This document shows, in pieces, positions 32,249 through 42,113 of a stretch of 64,000 nucleotides of DNA (position 1 is the stretch's first letter; the number at the start of each line of letters is the position of its first letter). The stretch is from an uncultured Pseudomonadota bacterium (lineage in GTDB: Bacteria > Myxococcota_A > UBA796 > SXON01): NCBI GenBank assembly GCA_903900265.1, contig CAIUMM010000072.1:1-64000 (forward strand), in the 5' to 3' direction. The translations under genes were made by a program, and so were the position numbers. The notes under the pieces were generated by a model that was given only the letters and a program-made list of their open reading frames with translations, was not told where the DNA came from and did no database searches.

Positions 32249-35200
32249 TCAGAGGCCGTCCCACACGCTGGGCTCAGGCGGCGCGAGATCGGGGGCGAGC
32301 TCCGCCGGTGCGGTCGTCCCGGGCTCCGCGGCGTCCGCGGCGGGTTGGGGCGGCGCGGGGACGCTGTCCGGGAGCGCCGCCGACAAGGTGGCTGGTTGGG
32401 TCAACAGCGCAAAACGCCGTTGTCCGTTGGCGGGGACCAGCGCATCGGGCGCGCCCTCCATGCCCGTCGCGGGTGGGACTGGCACCCGCACCAGATCCGG
32501 GCTGGGCGCGTACTCGGCGGCGGCGTTGAGCAGCCCGGCTTCGGCCATTCCGCGCGCGGTCGCGATCCAAACGGGGAGCGCGCCGCTCGCGCCTTGCACC
32601 TTGAAGCTGCCGCGTTTCATCGAGCGGTTGTCGTCGTAGCCCACATACGCGGCGATGGTGTAGCCCTCGCCCCAGCGCGCGTCGGTCGCCCCAGCGGGGG
32701 CTTTCGCAGGGACCATGCCGATGAACGCGACGTTCTTGTAGTCGTTCGTGGTGCCGGTCTTGCCGACGGTCACCACCGGCGCGCCGCCCACGGTCACGGC
32801 GCCCATCGCTCTGCGTCCGGTGCCCAACTTGACCACATTGCGGAGGATGTCCCCGGTCATCTCCCCCGAGATCGGATCGGCCACGGCTTCGGGTTTCCCG
32901 ACCGCCCGGTAGAGCACGTTGCCGCCGGCGTCCCGGATCTCGGCGATCAGCCCGAGATCGGTGGCGTCCACCGCGAACTTGCTGCGCATGCCGGGGACCG
33001 ACGAGTCTTCGAACGCCTCGCCTGGGAAGGTGTAGCGCTCCCCCTTCAACATGCCTTGGTACATGCTCGCCGCTTCGAGCAGCGTGACGTCGGCGGCGCC
33101 CAAAGGCAGGGACATGACGGTGGGAATCTCATTTTTCACCCCGAAGGCCTCGGCGAGCTTTGCGACGTAGCGGATGCCGACGAGCACGCGGAAGTCCGGG
33201 TTGAGCGCCAACACCTCGATGCTCCACGGATCTTTCCCGGTGAGCTCCGCGGCTCTGGCGTCCAGCACCCGCCGCACCTCTTGCAGCGTAGACAGGTGGA
33301 TGCGGCCGTCGATCAGCAGATCGCCGGTGATCGGCGGCAAGGTGGCCGCGCCGGCGCCGTCTACCGGCTCATCTCCGGCAGCAGGCGCACCGCAGGCGAG
33401 CGCTCCGGTCGTGGGGTTCTGAAACAGCTGGTCGCCTTCGGCACACCGCGCCGCGAGCTCTTCCAAGGCGAGCAGGTTGGCGCCAAGGGCGTACAAGCGG
33501 GCGTCGCGCTCGGGCGTGGCTGCGGTGGCGAGCACCCGCGCCCGCTCCGCCGCGAAGCCGTGGCCGTATTGGAGGGACCGCAGCGCCAACGCATCTTCGG
33601 GGTGCTGCGCGAACGCGAGGCCGGACAGCACATCTTCCCGCGCCAGCGTGAACGCGTACTCGGGGTAGCGCTCCGGCGAGGACGTGATCGCTTCGGTAGC
33701 GCGGGCTTCGCGTAGGCCTTCAGGCCCTGCGAAGCCGACCAGCTCGGCGAGCTGTCGAAACTGCTCGGGGTTCAGCCGGTCCGTCAGGTGATGCAATAGC
33801 CAGATGCTCGCGAGGTTTTCGCTACGCGCACCGACCAGCGTCAGCGGCAGGGAGTCGTCGGAGGCGTGGTCGGCGTGCGGGTAGTACCAGACATCGCGGA
33901 AGGGGAACACGTTGCGGCGGTTGTCGAGGTTGTCCGTTGCGATCCAGCCCAGCTCGAGCGCAGCCATATACAGCAGCGGCTTCCAGGTGCTGCCAAACTG
34001 GCGGTTCGCCGCCATTGCCCGGTTGAAGTTGCGGTTGTCGTTGCCGCCGACCATCGCGCGTACGTTGCCTTGATCGAGCACGACGACCGCGCCCTGAAGC
34101 TGCGGCCGCATCTCGAGGTCGCAGATCGCGGCTTCGCCGTCGATCTTCAGCACGCTGGTCAGCACGAAGCTGCCTTCAGGGAGCGCGGGCGGGATGGCCG
34201 CTGCGCTCACGCCCAGCACCGCGGCGATGCGCCCGAGGCCTTCGGTGTCGACGGTACACGCGCGTGATCCGACATCCAGCGTGATGGCGGGGCGCTCACC
34301 GGCTTGAACATGGCTGACCTTCGCGGTGTAGAAGCCGTGCTTCATCAGCGGAATGCCCGCTTCGATCAGCATCTGCGTGCGCTCGGGCAAGCGCAGGTCC
34401 GCCGGGCTCGACCGTTCGAGCTTCGGGCCCAGCTCTGTCAGGTGATGCCAGAGTCCGTAGATCGCCGCGCGTTGCGTGTCCGCGTCGAGCGTCGTGGTGA
34501 TGCGGATTCCCGCGGTGCTGGGATTGTCGATGCCGATGCGCGCGAACAAGTCCACAAAAGTCTGCGAGTCCAGCTCCCGCTGCACCTCGTCCAGCACCAC
34601 GGATCGGTCGTACTGGAAGGTGCCGTGTCGGAAGGCCAGCGGCTGTTGAGAGAGCTGCGACAGCGTTCGCGTGTCGATGTAGCCCTCCTCAAACATCCGG
34701 CGGAGCACGTAGGACGTGCGGTCCTCGGCCGCTTTGAGCGCCGCAGAGCGTCGTTCTTCGCTCTCGCCGATGAACGGATTGTAGCGGCTGGGCGCCTTGA
34801 CCAAGCCTGCGATGAAGGCACATTCTTTGGTGGAGAGCTCCTTCGGAGACTTGTCGAAGAAGTACCGGGCCGCGATGCCGATGCCCCGACCATTTGCGCT
34901 TACGTGAAACTGGTTGGCATAGAACTCGAGGATGTCTTCCTTGGAAAAATGCGCTTCGATTCGGAGCGTGTCGGTCGCTTCTTGAAGCTTTGCCTTCCAG
35001 CTGCGATCGGGCCTGTAAAACAGGTTCTTTGCGGTTTGTTGGCTGAGTGTGCTCCCCCCGGCGACGACGTGACCGGCGCGGAGGTTTTGCCAAGCAGCGC
35101 GGGCGATGTGCTTGGGATCGAAGCCGGGATGCGAAAAAAAGTTCCCGTCTTCGGCGGCGATGATGGCGTGGACCCAATCGATGGGCAGGTCCGTATACGA

Positions 35201-35425
35201 AACGTAGCTGCGATGTTCGGAATCAAAGAACACGCCGAGCGGGGTCTTGCCGTCTCGGTAGGTGACCGGTGATTCCTGGGCGATGATCGAAAGGATTTCG
35301 CTTTTTGTAAACCCCGGTCCGGGCTCGTTGATCACGTATTTTTGGTACGCCACGCGCCCGGCTGCCGCGCTCGCCGCGCTGAGTATCAACAGAAAGACGG
35401 CAAATCGCTTCAGGAAACGCTTCAT
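32249..35425 (-). CDS. mrcA: Class A penicillin-binding protein (PBP1A-like)
   Basis: About 1058 aa. One N-terminal membrane helix (FAVFLLILSAASAAAG), then the GT51 domain (AEDGNFFSHPGFD; GGSTLSQQTAKNLFY), which polymerises glycan strands. The transpeptidase has all three motifs: SxxK in FGSTWKP (about 478), SxN in ARSENLA (about 535) and KTGT in VGKTGTTNDYKN (about 887). The gap between SxN and KTG is longer than usual, with a Gly/Ala/Asp-rich insertion, and the C-terminus is an Ala/Pro tail. Start ATG 35425 (MKRFLKRF) preferred; ATG 35437 is four codons upstream. Confidence 0.92.
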   Translation of the reverse strand: MKRFLKRFAVFLLILSAASAAAGRVAYQKYVINEPGPGFTKSEILSIIAQESPVTYRDGKTPLGVFFDSEHRSYVSYTDLPIDWVHAIIAAEDGNFFSHPGFDPKHIARAAWQNLRAGHVVAGGSTLSQQTAKNLFYRPDRSWKAKLQEATDTLRIEAHFSKEDILEFYANQFHVSANGRGIGIAARYFFDKSPKELSTKECAFIAGLVKAPSRYNPFIGESEERRSAALKAAEDRTSYVLRRMFEEGYIDTRTLSQLSQQPLAFRHGTFQYDRSVVLDEVQRELDSQTFVDLFARIGIDNPSTAGIRITTTLDADTQRAAIYGLWHHLTELGPKLERSSPADLRLPERTQMLIEAGIPLMKHGFYTAKVSHVQAGERPAITLDVGSRACTVDTEGLGRIAAVLGVSAAAIPPALPEGSFVLTSVLKIDGEAAICDLEMRPQLQGAVVVLDQGNVRAMVGGNDNRNFNRAMAANRQFGSTWKPLLYMAALELGWIATDNLDNRRNVFPFRDVWYYPHADHASDDSLPLTLVGARSENLASIWLLHHLTDRLNPEQFRQLAELVGFAGPEGLREARATEAITSSPERYPEYAFTLAREDVLSGLAFAQHPEDALALRSLQYGHGFAAERARVLATAATPERDARLYALGANLLALEELAARCAEGDQLFQNPTTGALACGAPAAGDEPVDGAGAATLPPITGDLLIDGRIHLSTLQEVRRVLDARAAELTGKDPWSIEVLALNPDFRVLVGIRYVAKLAEAFGVKNEIPTVMSLPLGAADVTLLEAASMYQGMLKGERYTFPGEAFEDSSVPGMRSKFAVDATDLGLIAEIRDAGGNVLYRAVGKPEAVADPISGEMTGDILRNVVKLGTGRRAMGAVTVGGAPVVTVGKTGTTNDYKNVAFIGMVPAKAPAGATDARWGEGYTIAAYVGYDDNRSMKRGSFKVQGASGALPVWIATARGMAEAGLLNAAAEYAPSPDLVRVPVPPATGMEGAPDALVPANGQRRFALLTQPATLSAALPDSVPAPPQPAADAAEPGTTAPAELAPDLAPPEPSVWDGL

Positions 35426-35432
35426 ACCGGGG

Positions 35433-35438
35433 CTCATA
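35433..35438 (-). promoter_or_regulatory. -10-like TATGAG, seven bases before ATG 35425 (minus)
   Basis: On the minus strand TATGAG, then CCCCGGT, then ATG 35425. It includes the alternative ATG at 35437, so it is weaker evidence than the other cases. Confidence 0.25.
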
Positions 35439-35531
35439 GCAAGGCCCGTGCCTTTGCAGCGGCGTTCGAGTGAACGGGGCGGTGCGGGACGAGTTCCCGG
35501 AGCAGCCTTGCCGGTCCCGGGATGCGCGGAG

Positions 35532-35537
35532 TAGTCT
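35532..35537 (+). promoter_or_regulatory. -10-like TAGTCT, five bases before GTG 35543
   Basis: A TAnnnT hexamer, then GACAG, then GTG. Confidence 0.4.
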
Positions 35538-35542
35538 GACAG

Positions 35543-37495
35543 GTGCGCACCCCGTTCGGTAGATTATTTTCCGGTTTCGCCCGTGAGGCGGGGGGCTCCC
35601 TGCCTCAGGAGGGGTCTGCGGGCGTCGGGCGTCGAGAGCTTGCGGCGTACGTGGTGCTCGCGCTGGCGGGCGTGCTCCCGGCGCTGCTGCATCCGGGGAG
35701 CATCGTCGGCGACGGTGTGGACGCCTTCGGCACCCATTGGTTCTATTGGTGGACGCGCAGGTGCATCGAGCACCTCCAAAATCCCGGCTTTACGAATCTC
35801 TTTTTTTATCCCTCCGGCAAGGACGTTTTTGCGCACACCGGCTTGAACCTCGTGGACGCTGCGCTCTCAGTGCCCTTTCAATGGGTGTTTGGGCCTACGC
35901 TTTACCAACCGCTGTTCATCGTTGTCCTGCAGATCGGAAACGCGCTCTCGATGCGCGCGCTCGCCGCGGACGTGTTCGCGGATCGGCGCACGGTCGTCGT
36001 GACCACGCTGCTGTGGATGACCAACCCCTTTGTGCTGTACGAGCTCACCGACGGGCGTCCCACGCAGGCTTTTTTGTGGTTCATCCCCGCTGCTGTCTTG
36101 TATCTGCGCCGCTCAGCGCGGCAGCCCGGTTGGGGCAACGCCGTCGGGCTGGGGCTCTCGGTGGCGATGGCTGGGTGGTCGTACTGGTTCAACGGTTATT
36201 TTTTGGTGCTGCTGCTGCTCCCGCTCGCGGCGTTCGAGCTCCGGGATGCGCCGGATCGTCGGGGGGCTCTGGCGCGCTGGGTGGTTGGCGCGCTGCTCTG
36301 CCTTTTGCTGGTCACTCCTGCAATCTGGGCGATGGCAGGCGCGTACAAGGCTGGCTCGGTGCCCGGCGGGGCCGCGGCGGGCGGGATCTTTGATGCGCCT
36401 TCGGGCATCGGCGAGGGCGGGTTGACCGCGTACCGAGGCCTTTGGCTGCTGGAGTCCAAGTCGGCGCCGCAGCTGCTGCAGCCTGCGTGGGGGATTCCGC
36501 TCCTGCTCGCTCTGCTTTGGCGCGGCGGGGCCCTGGCCCGCCCGCGTTGGGCGGCGATGCTCATCGTTGGGTTGATGGTCGCCGTGGGTCCCATCCTGAT
36601 CGCTGGGGATCCGCCGGTGTTGTGGACGCCCTACATGTTGCTGTATCGGGTGCTCCCGTTCTTCAATCGCTTGTGGTTCCCCTATCGGGTGCTTGGGGTC
36701 GCGTTTGTGCCCGCTTGCCTGCTGCTCGGCGCCTGGGCTGCGCGTTTTCGGTGGCTGCCCGCCATGATCCTCACGCTTTCGCTCGCGGGACAGGCCTTCG
36801 TCGCGGTGTGGCCGTTGAGTTGGCACGCCGCGGCGTCGCCGCCGTTGTTGACCTCGCTTCGTCAGGAAGGCGGCGGGGTCATCTTCATGCCGTTCAAGGT
36901 GTCCCACGATGGGTTGATGTGGCAGACCGAGTTCGAGCTGCCGACCTTTGGCGGCATGGGCGAGACGGCGCCGGCGTTCTGGCCGGCCGACTTCCGCCCT
37001 CGGCTGGCCAACGGGTACATCCGTGCGCTTCGGGGCGCGGTGATGGTTCCGGCGCGGGCGGTGCCGTTCGCGCTGCAAGAGCGCAACGCCATCGCCAACG
37101 GAGGCTTTCGGTGGGTGGCGCTGCGGATCAGCCAGCTCGACATGGAGGTGGCGCGGGCTGCGGAGCGCAGCGGCGCGCCCGCCGACAAGCGGCGCTCTCG
37201 GTTGGAGGCGGTGCAGATGACCTCGCGCGTGGTCGGGAGCGAGCCCGTGGGCTTGGATGGCGACGTGGTGCTGTGGGACATGCAGGGCGCGCTGCAGCCG
37301 CCCGCCGCTGCAGCCTACAGCGAGGCGCGTTTGGCGGATGCGCCGGGCTGGTTCGGTAGGCTGACGGAGCTGGAGATGCGCATGTTGGAGCTTGGACGTG
37401 GAACTGCGCCGGTGATGCAAGACGTGCCCGTGGTCGAGCCCCGCGGCCCTGGCGGTCCTCGCCCGCCGGCGTCGGGCCCCGTGCCCGGGCGATAA
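35543..37495 (+). CDS. Polytopic membrane protein, GT-C glycosyltransferase-like
   Basis: 650 aa with about ten membrane helices in residues 30-410 and a C-terminal soluble region. IVGDGVDAFGTHWFYWWTRRCIEH near residue 55 has the acidic loop after the first helix seen in GT-C enzymes (GT39/YfhO type). LTDGRPTQAFLWFIPAAVLYLRRSA and MAGWSYWFNGYF are further conserved-looking loops. Probably transfers a sugar from a lipid carrier on the periplasmic side; acceptor unknown. The end is Pro/Gly-rich. Divergent from the PBP gene. Confidence 0.65.
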   Translation: MRTPFGRLFSGFAREAGGSLPQEGSAGVGRRELAAYVVLALAGVLPALLHPGSIVGDGVDAFGTHWFYWWTRRCIEHLQNPGFTNLFFYPSGKDVFAHTGLNLVDAALSVPFQWVFGPTLYQPLFIVVLQIGNALSMRALAADVFADRRTVVVTTLLWMTNPFVLYELTDGRPTQAFLWFIPAAVLYLRRSARQPGWGNAVGLGLSVAMAGWSYWFNGYFLVLLLLPLAAFELRDAPDRRGALARWVVGALLCLLLVTPAIWAMAGAYKAGSVPGGAAAGGIFDAPSGIGEGGLTAYRGLWLLESKSAPQLLQPAWGIPLLLALLWRGGALARPRWAAMLIVGLMVAVGPILIAGDPPVLWTPYMLLYRVLPFFNRLWFPYRVLGVAFVPACLLLGAWAARFRWLPAMILTLSLAGQAFVAVWPLSWHAAASPPLLTSLRQEGGGVIFMPFKVSHDGLMWQTEFELPTFGGMGETAPAFWPADFRPRLANGYIRALRGAVMVPARAVPFALQERNAIANGGFRWVALRISQLDMEVARAAERSGAPADKRRSRLEAVQMTSRVVGSEPVGLDGDVVLWDMQGALQPPAAAAYSEARLADAPGWFGRLTELEMRMLELGRGTAPVMQDVPVVEPRGPGGPRPPASGPVPGR

Positions 37496-37523
37496 ACCCG
37501 CGCGGTCTTTGCGCCCGCAGGGT

Positions 37524-37529
37524 TAGCCG
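37524..37529 (+). promoter_or_regulatory. -10-like TAGCCG, seven bases before ATG 37537
   Basis: TAGCCG, then seven bases ending GGGAGG, then ATG. The GGGAGG touches the ATG, too close for a normal Shine-Dalgarno. Confidence 0.3.
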
Positions 37530-37536
37530 CGGGAGG

Positions 37537-39201
37537 ATGTCTGTCCCTCCTGCGCCGTTCCGCGACCGCGACCTGGTGCTGGCGTGGTTTCGCTTTGGGT
37601 GGCGCGGCCAGACACCGCGAATGCTCTGGTTGATCGTAGGGAGCGCTACGGTCGGGCTGCTCCAAGCGGGCTTTGGGTACCTTTGGAAGGTGGTGATGGA
37701 CACCGCGGTGACCGGGGACGCCGCTGCCGCGGGCCGAGCCATGCTGGTCGTGGGTGTTGGTCAGAGCGTGCTCTACATGTTCGTTCAAGGGACACGCACG
37801 TGGATGAACGCCCACATTCAGCGGGTGGCTCGGGACCGTGTTTACGTCGCGATGCTGGCGGGAAAGCTCGACGGGCTGCGTGCGGGAGACCTCGTCACGC
37901 GGTTGACCGACGATCTGTCCGAAGAGAAGCTCTCGTGGTTCCTGTGTTCGGGCGTGTTTCGTGCGGTCGAGGCGGTGATGGTGGTGTTGGCGTGCACCTC
38001 GACGATGTTTTGGATCGCGCCTGAGTTGACGTTCTGGAGCCTTGCGCCGCTCCCCCTGCTGTTCTTTGTGCACCGGCGTATCGGCGGGCGTGTGACGCAG
38101 ACCTCGCAGGCGGTGCAAGAGGCGATCTCCAAGCTCGGAAACCTCGTGCACGACGCGTTCACCGGGGTTCGGGTCATCCAGTCCAGTCGGCTGGAGCCGC
38201 TGGCAGAGCGCTCGTTCGCGCGGCTCGCCGGCGCTCAAGCCGACGCCGAAGTTCGGAATACGCGCGCCCAACAGCTTTTTTTCGCGCAGTTCGCCTACGG
38301 GTGGCAGTTTGCGCTCGCCGTGCTGCTCTTGGTCGGCGGGGCTGGCATCCGCGTCGGTTCGGTCTCGGTGTCGGCCTTCGCCTCCCTGTCGGGCTTTTTG
38401 ATGACGATGGTCTTCCAGATGTTCGACTTTGGCGCGTTCGTCGTTCGGGGTCGTCAGGCCGCGGCCAGCTTGCGGCGGCTGCAGGAGATCGTCGACCTGC
38501 CCGTGGTCCCGCGGCCGGCAGCCCTGCCGGACGGTGCCTTCGTGCTTCCGGAACTGCTGGTCCGGCCCTATTTGACATTGGCAATCCCCGGAGGACTTCG
38601 TGTCGCTCCCGGCAGCTTCATCGCCGTCACCGGCGCGGTGGGAGTCGGAAAGTCGACGTTGCTCTCGGCCATCGCCGAGCGGGCCGGGGTTTCGGCGCCG
38701 GCAGCAGCGTGGGTGCCGCAGGAGCCGGCGCTTTTTTCCGTCACGTTGGAGGACAACATTCGCCTTGGCGCAGGCGGAGACGACGTGTCGGGCGTGATCG
38801 AGCACGCCTGCCTTGGCGCTGACCTGCGGCGTATGCCGGAGGGCTTACGCACCCGTGTGGGGGAGCGGGGCGTGACCTTGTCGGGCGGGCAGCAGCAGCG
38901 CGTGCAGATCGCGCGCGCCCTCTACGCTTCGCGGTCGTTGTTGTTGCTGGACGACGCCACCAGCGCGCTCGACGCCGAGACCGAGTCGCGCTTCTGGGAT
39001 GGTCTGCGCACGGTCAGCGGCACCCCGGCGACGGTGCTCGCGAGCACCCACCGCGTGTCGACCTTGGCGCGAGCGGACCAGGTGTTGTGGTTGCGTCGAG
39101 AGGAAGGTCGGTCGGTCGCCGAGGTGGGCACGCACGAACAGCTGCTTCAAAATCCAGACTATTCGGCAGTGTACGGTGTGATTCCCACGAATTTTTCGTG
39201 A
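37537..39201 (+). CDS. ABC exporter, fused membrane and ATPase domains
   Basis: 554 aa. Six-helix type I exporter domain (residues about 25-310), then the ATPase: Walker A GAVGVGKSTLL, Q-loop WVPQEPALF, signature LSGGQQQRVQIARAL, Walker B LLLLDDATSALD, H-loop STHRVSTL. The residue after the Walker B Asp is Asp instead of the usual catalytic Glu, which may lower hydrolysis or mark one half of a heterodimer; no partner is adjacent. Substrate unknown. Confidence 0.87.
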   Translation: MSVPPAPFRDRDLVLAWFRFGWRGQTPRMLWLIVGSATVGLLQAGFGYLWKVVMDTAVTGDAAAAGRAMLVVGVGQSVLYMFVQGTRTWMNAHIQRVARDRVYVAMLAGKLDGLRAGDLVTRLTDDLSEEKLSWFLCSGVFRAVEAVMVVLACTSTMFWIAPELTFWSLAPLPLLFFVHRRIGGRVTQTSQAVQEAISKLGNLVHDAFTGVRVIQSSRLEPLAERSFARLAGAQADAEVRNTRAQQLFFAQFAYGWQFALAVLLLVGGAGIRVGSVSVSAFASLSGFLMTMVFQMFDFGAFVVRGRQAAASLRRLQEIVDLPVVPRPAALPDGAFVLPELLVRPYLTLAIPGGLRVAPGSFIAVTGAVGVGKSTLLSAIAERAGVSAPAAAWVPQEPALFSVTLEDNIRLGAGGDDVSGVIEHACLGADLRRMPEGLRTRVGERGVTLSGGQQQRVQIARALYASRSLLLLDDATSALDAETESRFWDGLRTVSGTPATVLASTHRVSTLARADQVLWLRREEGRSVAEVGTHEQLLQNPDYSAVYGVIPTNFS

Positions 39202-39274
39202 GTGCCGATCATCAGGCCTTGACTCTGGCGCTGTCCGTACCTACCCGTTGGCGCATTCCCTTCCGGAGATTTCT

Positions 39275-41170
39275 ATGGCCGACGTCCTTCCCTTTCAAGC
39301 CGAGGTCAAGCAGCTTCTCGACCTCGTCGTGCACTCTTTGTACTCCGATCGCGAGATCTTTCTGCGCGAGCTGGTCTCCAACGCCTCCGACGCGATCGAT
39401 CGCGCGCGCTTCATGGAGCTCTCCCGTAGCGACCTTCGCAAAGTGGGCGATGGCTCCGAAGGCGCAGACACCGAAGCTTCGGTGCGCATCTGGTCCGACA
39501 AGGACAACGGCACCATTACCATCCGCGACACCGGCGTCGGTCTGACCCGCGAGCAAGCGGTCGAGCACCTTGGCACCATCGCCAAGTCGGGCACGCGCGC
39601 GTTCGCGGCGGCGTTGAAAGAGCGCGGCACCTCCCCCGAAGGGCTGATCGGCCAGTTCGGCGTGGGCTTCTACGCCAGCTTCATGGTCGCTCACCGCGTG
39701 GTCGTCGAGTCGCTCTCGGCCGAGCCGGACAGCGAGCCCGTGCGTTGGGCCAGCGACGGCGGCGGCGAGTTCACCGTCGAAGTCGGCTCCCGCACCGTGC
39801 GCGGCACTGACGTCATCCTGCATGTGCGCAGTGAGTGCGCCGAGTTCCTAGACGACGGCCGGCTTCGTGAGATCGTCGAGAAGCACTCGGACTTCTTGCA
39901 GTACCCGGTGTACGTCGGGGAGCCTGGGAAAGAGGAGCGCGTCAACCAGACTCAGGCGCTCTGGACGCGCTCCCCGAAAGAGGTGACGGACGACGAATAC
40001 CGGAGCTTCTACACGCACATCTCCCATGACTACATGGCTCCGTTGGGGTGGGTGCACATCACCACCGAGGCGCCGCTCGAGTTCCAGTCGGTGCTGTTCT
40101 TCCCCGAGAAGCGCCCGTTTGACCTCGACCATCCGGAGGTCAAGCGCGGTCTGCGCCTGTATCAGCGCCGGGTCATGGTGCTGGACAACGCGGACCAGTT
40201 CCTGCCGCGCTACCTCCGCTTTGTGCGCGGCGTCGTCGACGCGCCTGAGGTGCAGCTGAACGTCAGCCGCGAGATCCTCCAGAACACGCCGGTGATCACG
40301 ACGATCAAGAAGCAGCTCGTCAAGCGCGTGCTGCGTCGCTTGAAGGAGATCTCCCGCGAAGACGACGTGGTGTGGACCAAGTTCTGGGAAAACTTTGGCG
40401 GCACCTTGAAAGAAGGCGTGGCCGAGGACACGGACAACAAGGACCAGCTGATCCCGCTGCTCCGCTTCCGCTCCACCGCGGAGGTGCCGGCGCCGGTCGA
40501 CGGCGCCGCGGTGAACCCTGCGCTCGGTTGGCGTTCGCTGACCGACTACAAGGTCAGCATGAAAGACGGTCAGGACACCATCTGGTATCTCACCGGTCTG
40601 GACCTCGGGCGCATGAAGGCCAACCCGCAGCTGGAGCGCTTCCGCAAGAAGGGCTGGGAGGTCCTGCTCCTGTCCGATCCGGTGGACGAGTGGGTGGTGA
40701 TGAACCTCTCCGAGTTCGAGGGCACGCCGGTCAAGTCGGTCGCCCGCGGCGATCTCCCGGACGACGACGAGGATCCGATCGCCGAGGAGGCGCGCAAGGT
40801 CGCCGAGCCCTTCTTGACGTGGTTGGGCACCGAGCTGACCGGTCAGGTAGGCGAGGTGCGCTCCTCCAAGCGCCTCACCGACAGCCCAGCGGTGCTGGTG
40901 GACGGCGAGTGGGGCGTCAGCGCCAACCTCGAGCGCATCCTTCGTTCCGCGCGGCAGGACGCGCCCAAGGCGCAGCGTACGCTTGAGGTCAACCCCGAGC
41001 ACGCGTTGGTGCGGCGGCTCGTCGCCCTGCACGCCGAGGGCAAGACGGAAGACGCCGGGCAGATCGGCCGGCTGCTTCTGGATTATGCGCAGCTCGCCGA
41101 AGGTCACGTGGAGGACGCTCCCGGCTTTGCCGGACGTCTGGCCGCGCTGATGGGCAAGGCCGCGGGGTAG
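39275..41170 (+). CDS. htpG: Chaperone HtpG (Hsp90)
   Basis: 631 aa. MADVLPFQAEVKQLLDLVVHSLYSDREIFLRELVSNASDAIDR is the Hsp90 N-terminus; IRDTGVGLTREQAVEHLGTIAKSGT and GLIGQFGVGFYASFMVA form the ATP lid, and VDAPEVQLNVSREILQ the middle domain with the catalytic Arg. Cytoplasmic ATP-dependent chaperone. Start moved to ATG 39275, which has GGAG seven bases upstream; the in-frame start at 39248 adds a non-conserved extension. Confidence 0.95.
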   Translation: MADVLPFQAEVKQLLDLVVHSLYSDREIFLRELVSNASDAIDRARFMELSRSDLRKVGDGSEGADTEASVRIWSDKDNGTITIRDTGVGLTREQAVEHLGTIAKSGTRAFAAALKERGTSPEGLIGQFGVGFYASFMVAHRVVVESLSAEPDSEPVRWASDGGGEFTVEVGSRTVRGTDVILHVRSECAEFLDDGRLREIVEKHSDFLQYPVYVGEPGKEERVNQTQALWTRSPKEVTDDEYRSFYTHISHDYMAPLGWVHITTEAPLEFQSVLFFPEKRPFDLDHPEVKRGLRLYQRRVMVLDNADQFLPRYLRFVRGVVDAPEVQLNVSREILQNTPVITTIKKQLVKRVLRRLKEISREDDVVWTKFWENFGGTLKEGVAEDTDNKDQLIPLLRFRSTAEVPAPVDGAAVNPALGWRSLTDYKVSMKDGQDTIWYLTGLDLGRMKANPQLERFRKKGWEVLLLSDPVDEWVVMNLSEFEGTPVKSVARGDLPDDDEDPIAEEARKVAEPFLTWLGTELTGQVGEVRSSKRLTDSPAVLVDGEWGVSANLERILRSARQDAPKAQRTLEVNPEHALVRRLVALHAEGKTEDAGQIGRLLLDYAQLAEGHVEDAPGFAGRLAALMGKAAG

Positions 41171-41181
41171 GTCAGGTAGGG

Positions 41182-41208
41182 CCGGGTTTGAAGCTACTTC
41201 AAGCCCGG
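41182..41208. terminator. Bidirectional hairpin between htpG and the EamA gene
   Basis: Arms CCGGGTTTGAAG and CTTCAAGCCCGG pair at 11 of 12 positions around CTA. It overlaps the stop of the minus-strand gene. T-runs are short on both sides, so efficiency is uncertain. Confidence 0.65.
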
Positions 41209-42089
41209 TTCCACACGATCCAGAGCGCGCCGGTAGCAGCTACCAGGCTGCCAACGGCTTGACGGGGCGCGATGCGCTCGCGCAGGAACACCCGCGCGAG
41301 CACGAGGATGTAGACGGTCGCGAGCTGATTGAGCACGGCCGCTACAGCGGCCGGCGCCCACTTGTAGCCGCCGAGCCAGAAGATCAGCGATAAGTAGGTG
41401 CCGAAGAACGAAGCCGGCACCAGGGTTTTCCAGTCGGTCCCGGGGCGGAAGGCCGTGGTCGCTTCGCGTAGCTTTCCGGTAGCGGCCGCCCACAGGATCA
41501 TCGCGGTGAGGCCGGCGATCAGCCGGGTCCAGGTGATCTCGATCAGGTTGGAGTTCACCAGCACGGGCTTTGCGATCAAAACCCCGGTAGCGGTCCCAAG
41601 CACGGCGAGGAACGCGCACAGCATGCCGATGGCGATCTCACGGCCTCCCGAAAATTTCAGATCCCGAGGGTCAACGCTCGCGACCGTGACCCCCACCACG
41701 ACCGCTGCGCCTCCGCCCACGATGGCGGTAGTGGGCGCCTCACCGAAGAGCACCCACGACAACAGCACGATCATCGGGGCGTAGGTGGTGTCCACGAGCG
41801 CAAAGCGTGCGGCTCCGATGCGTTTGAGGCCTTCAAACAGGAAGGTGTCCGCCACCGCCAACCCGAGCACCCCGCTGCCGATGACACGCGCCCAGTCTTC
41901 GACGCTGCGGTCCGTGGGCACAGCGATGCCGAGGGCCACCATCGTCGCGCTGAGGAGCACCACCCCGAAGGTGTTCTTGAACAGGTTCAGCGCCAGCGGC
42001 GGAGCGCCCTCGGTGCGCTTGAACAGGATGAGCGCGACCGCCCACGCCATCGGGGCCAGCAGCGCGCAGATCTCACCAAGGTGGGGCAT
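41199..42089 (-). CDS. EamA-family (DMT) transporter
   Basis: 296 aa with ten hydrophobic helices in two EamA repeats (GEICALLAPMAWAVALILFKR; then IAIGMLCAFLAVLGTATGVLI starting the second). Family members export metabolites or drugs; substrate unknown. ATG 42089 is preceded by TAGTCG and five bases. Converges on htpG. Confidence 0.82.
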   Translation of the reverse strand: MPHLGEICALLAPMAWAVALILFKRTEGAPPLALNLFKNTFGVVLLSATMVALGIAVPTDRSVEDWARVIGSGVLGLAVADTFLFEGLKRIGAARFALVDTTYAPMIVLLSWVLFGEAPTTAIVGGGAAVVVGVTVASVDPRDLKFSGGREIAIGMLCAFLAVLGTATGVLIAKPVLVNSNLIEITWTRLIAGLTAMILWAAATGKLREATTAFRPGTDWKTLVPASFFGTYLSLIFWLGGYKWAPAAVAAVLNQLATVYILVLARVFLRERIAPRQAVGSLVAATGALWIVWNRA

Positions 42090-42094
42090 CGCCG

Positions 42095-42100
42095 CGACTA
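42095..42100 (-). promoter_or_regulatory. -10-like TAGTCG, five bases before ATG 42089 (minus)
   Basis: It lies in the 24-base gap after the pseudokinase gene stop; the spacer is CGGCG. Confidence 0.4.
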
Positions 42101-42113
42101 ACGCGACGGTGCG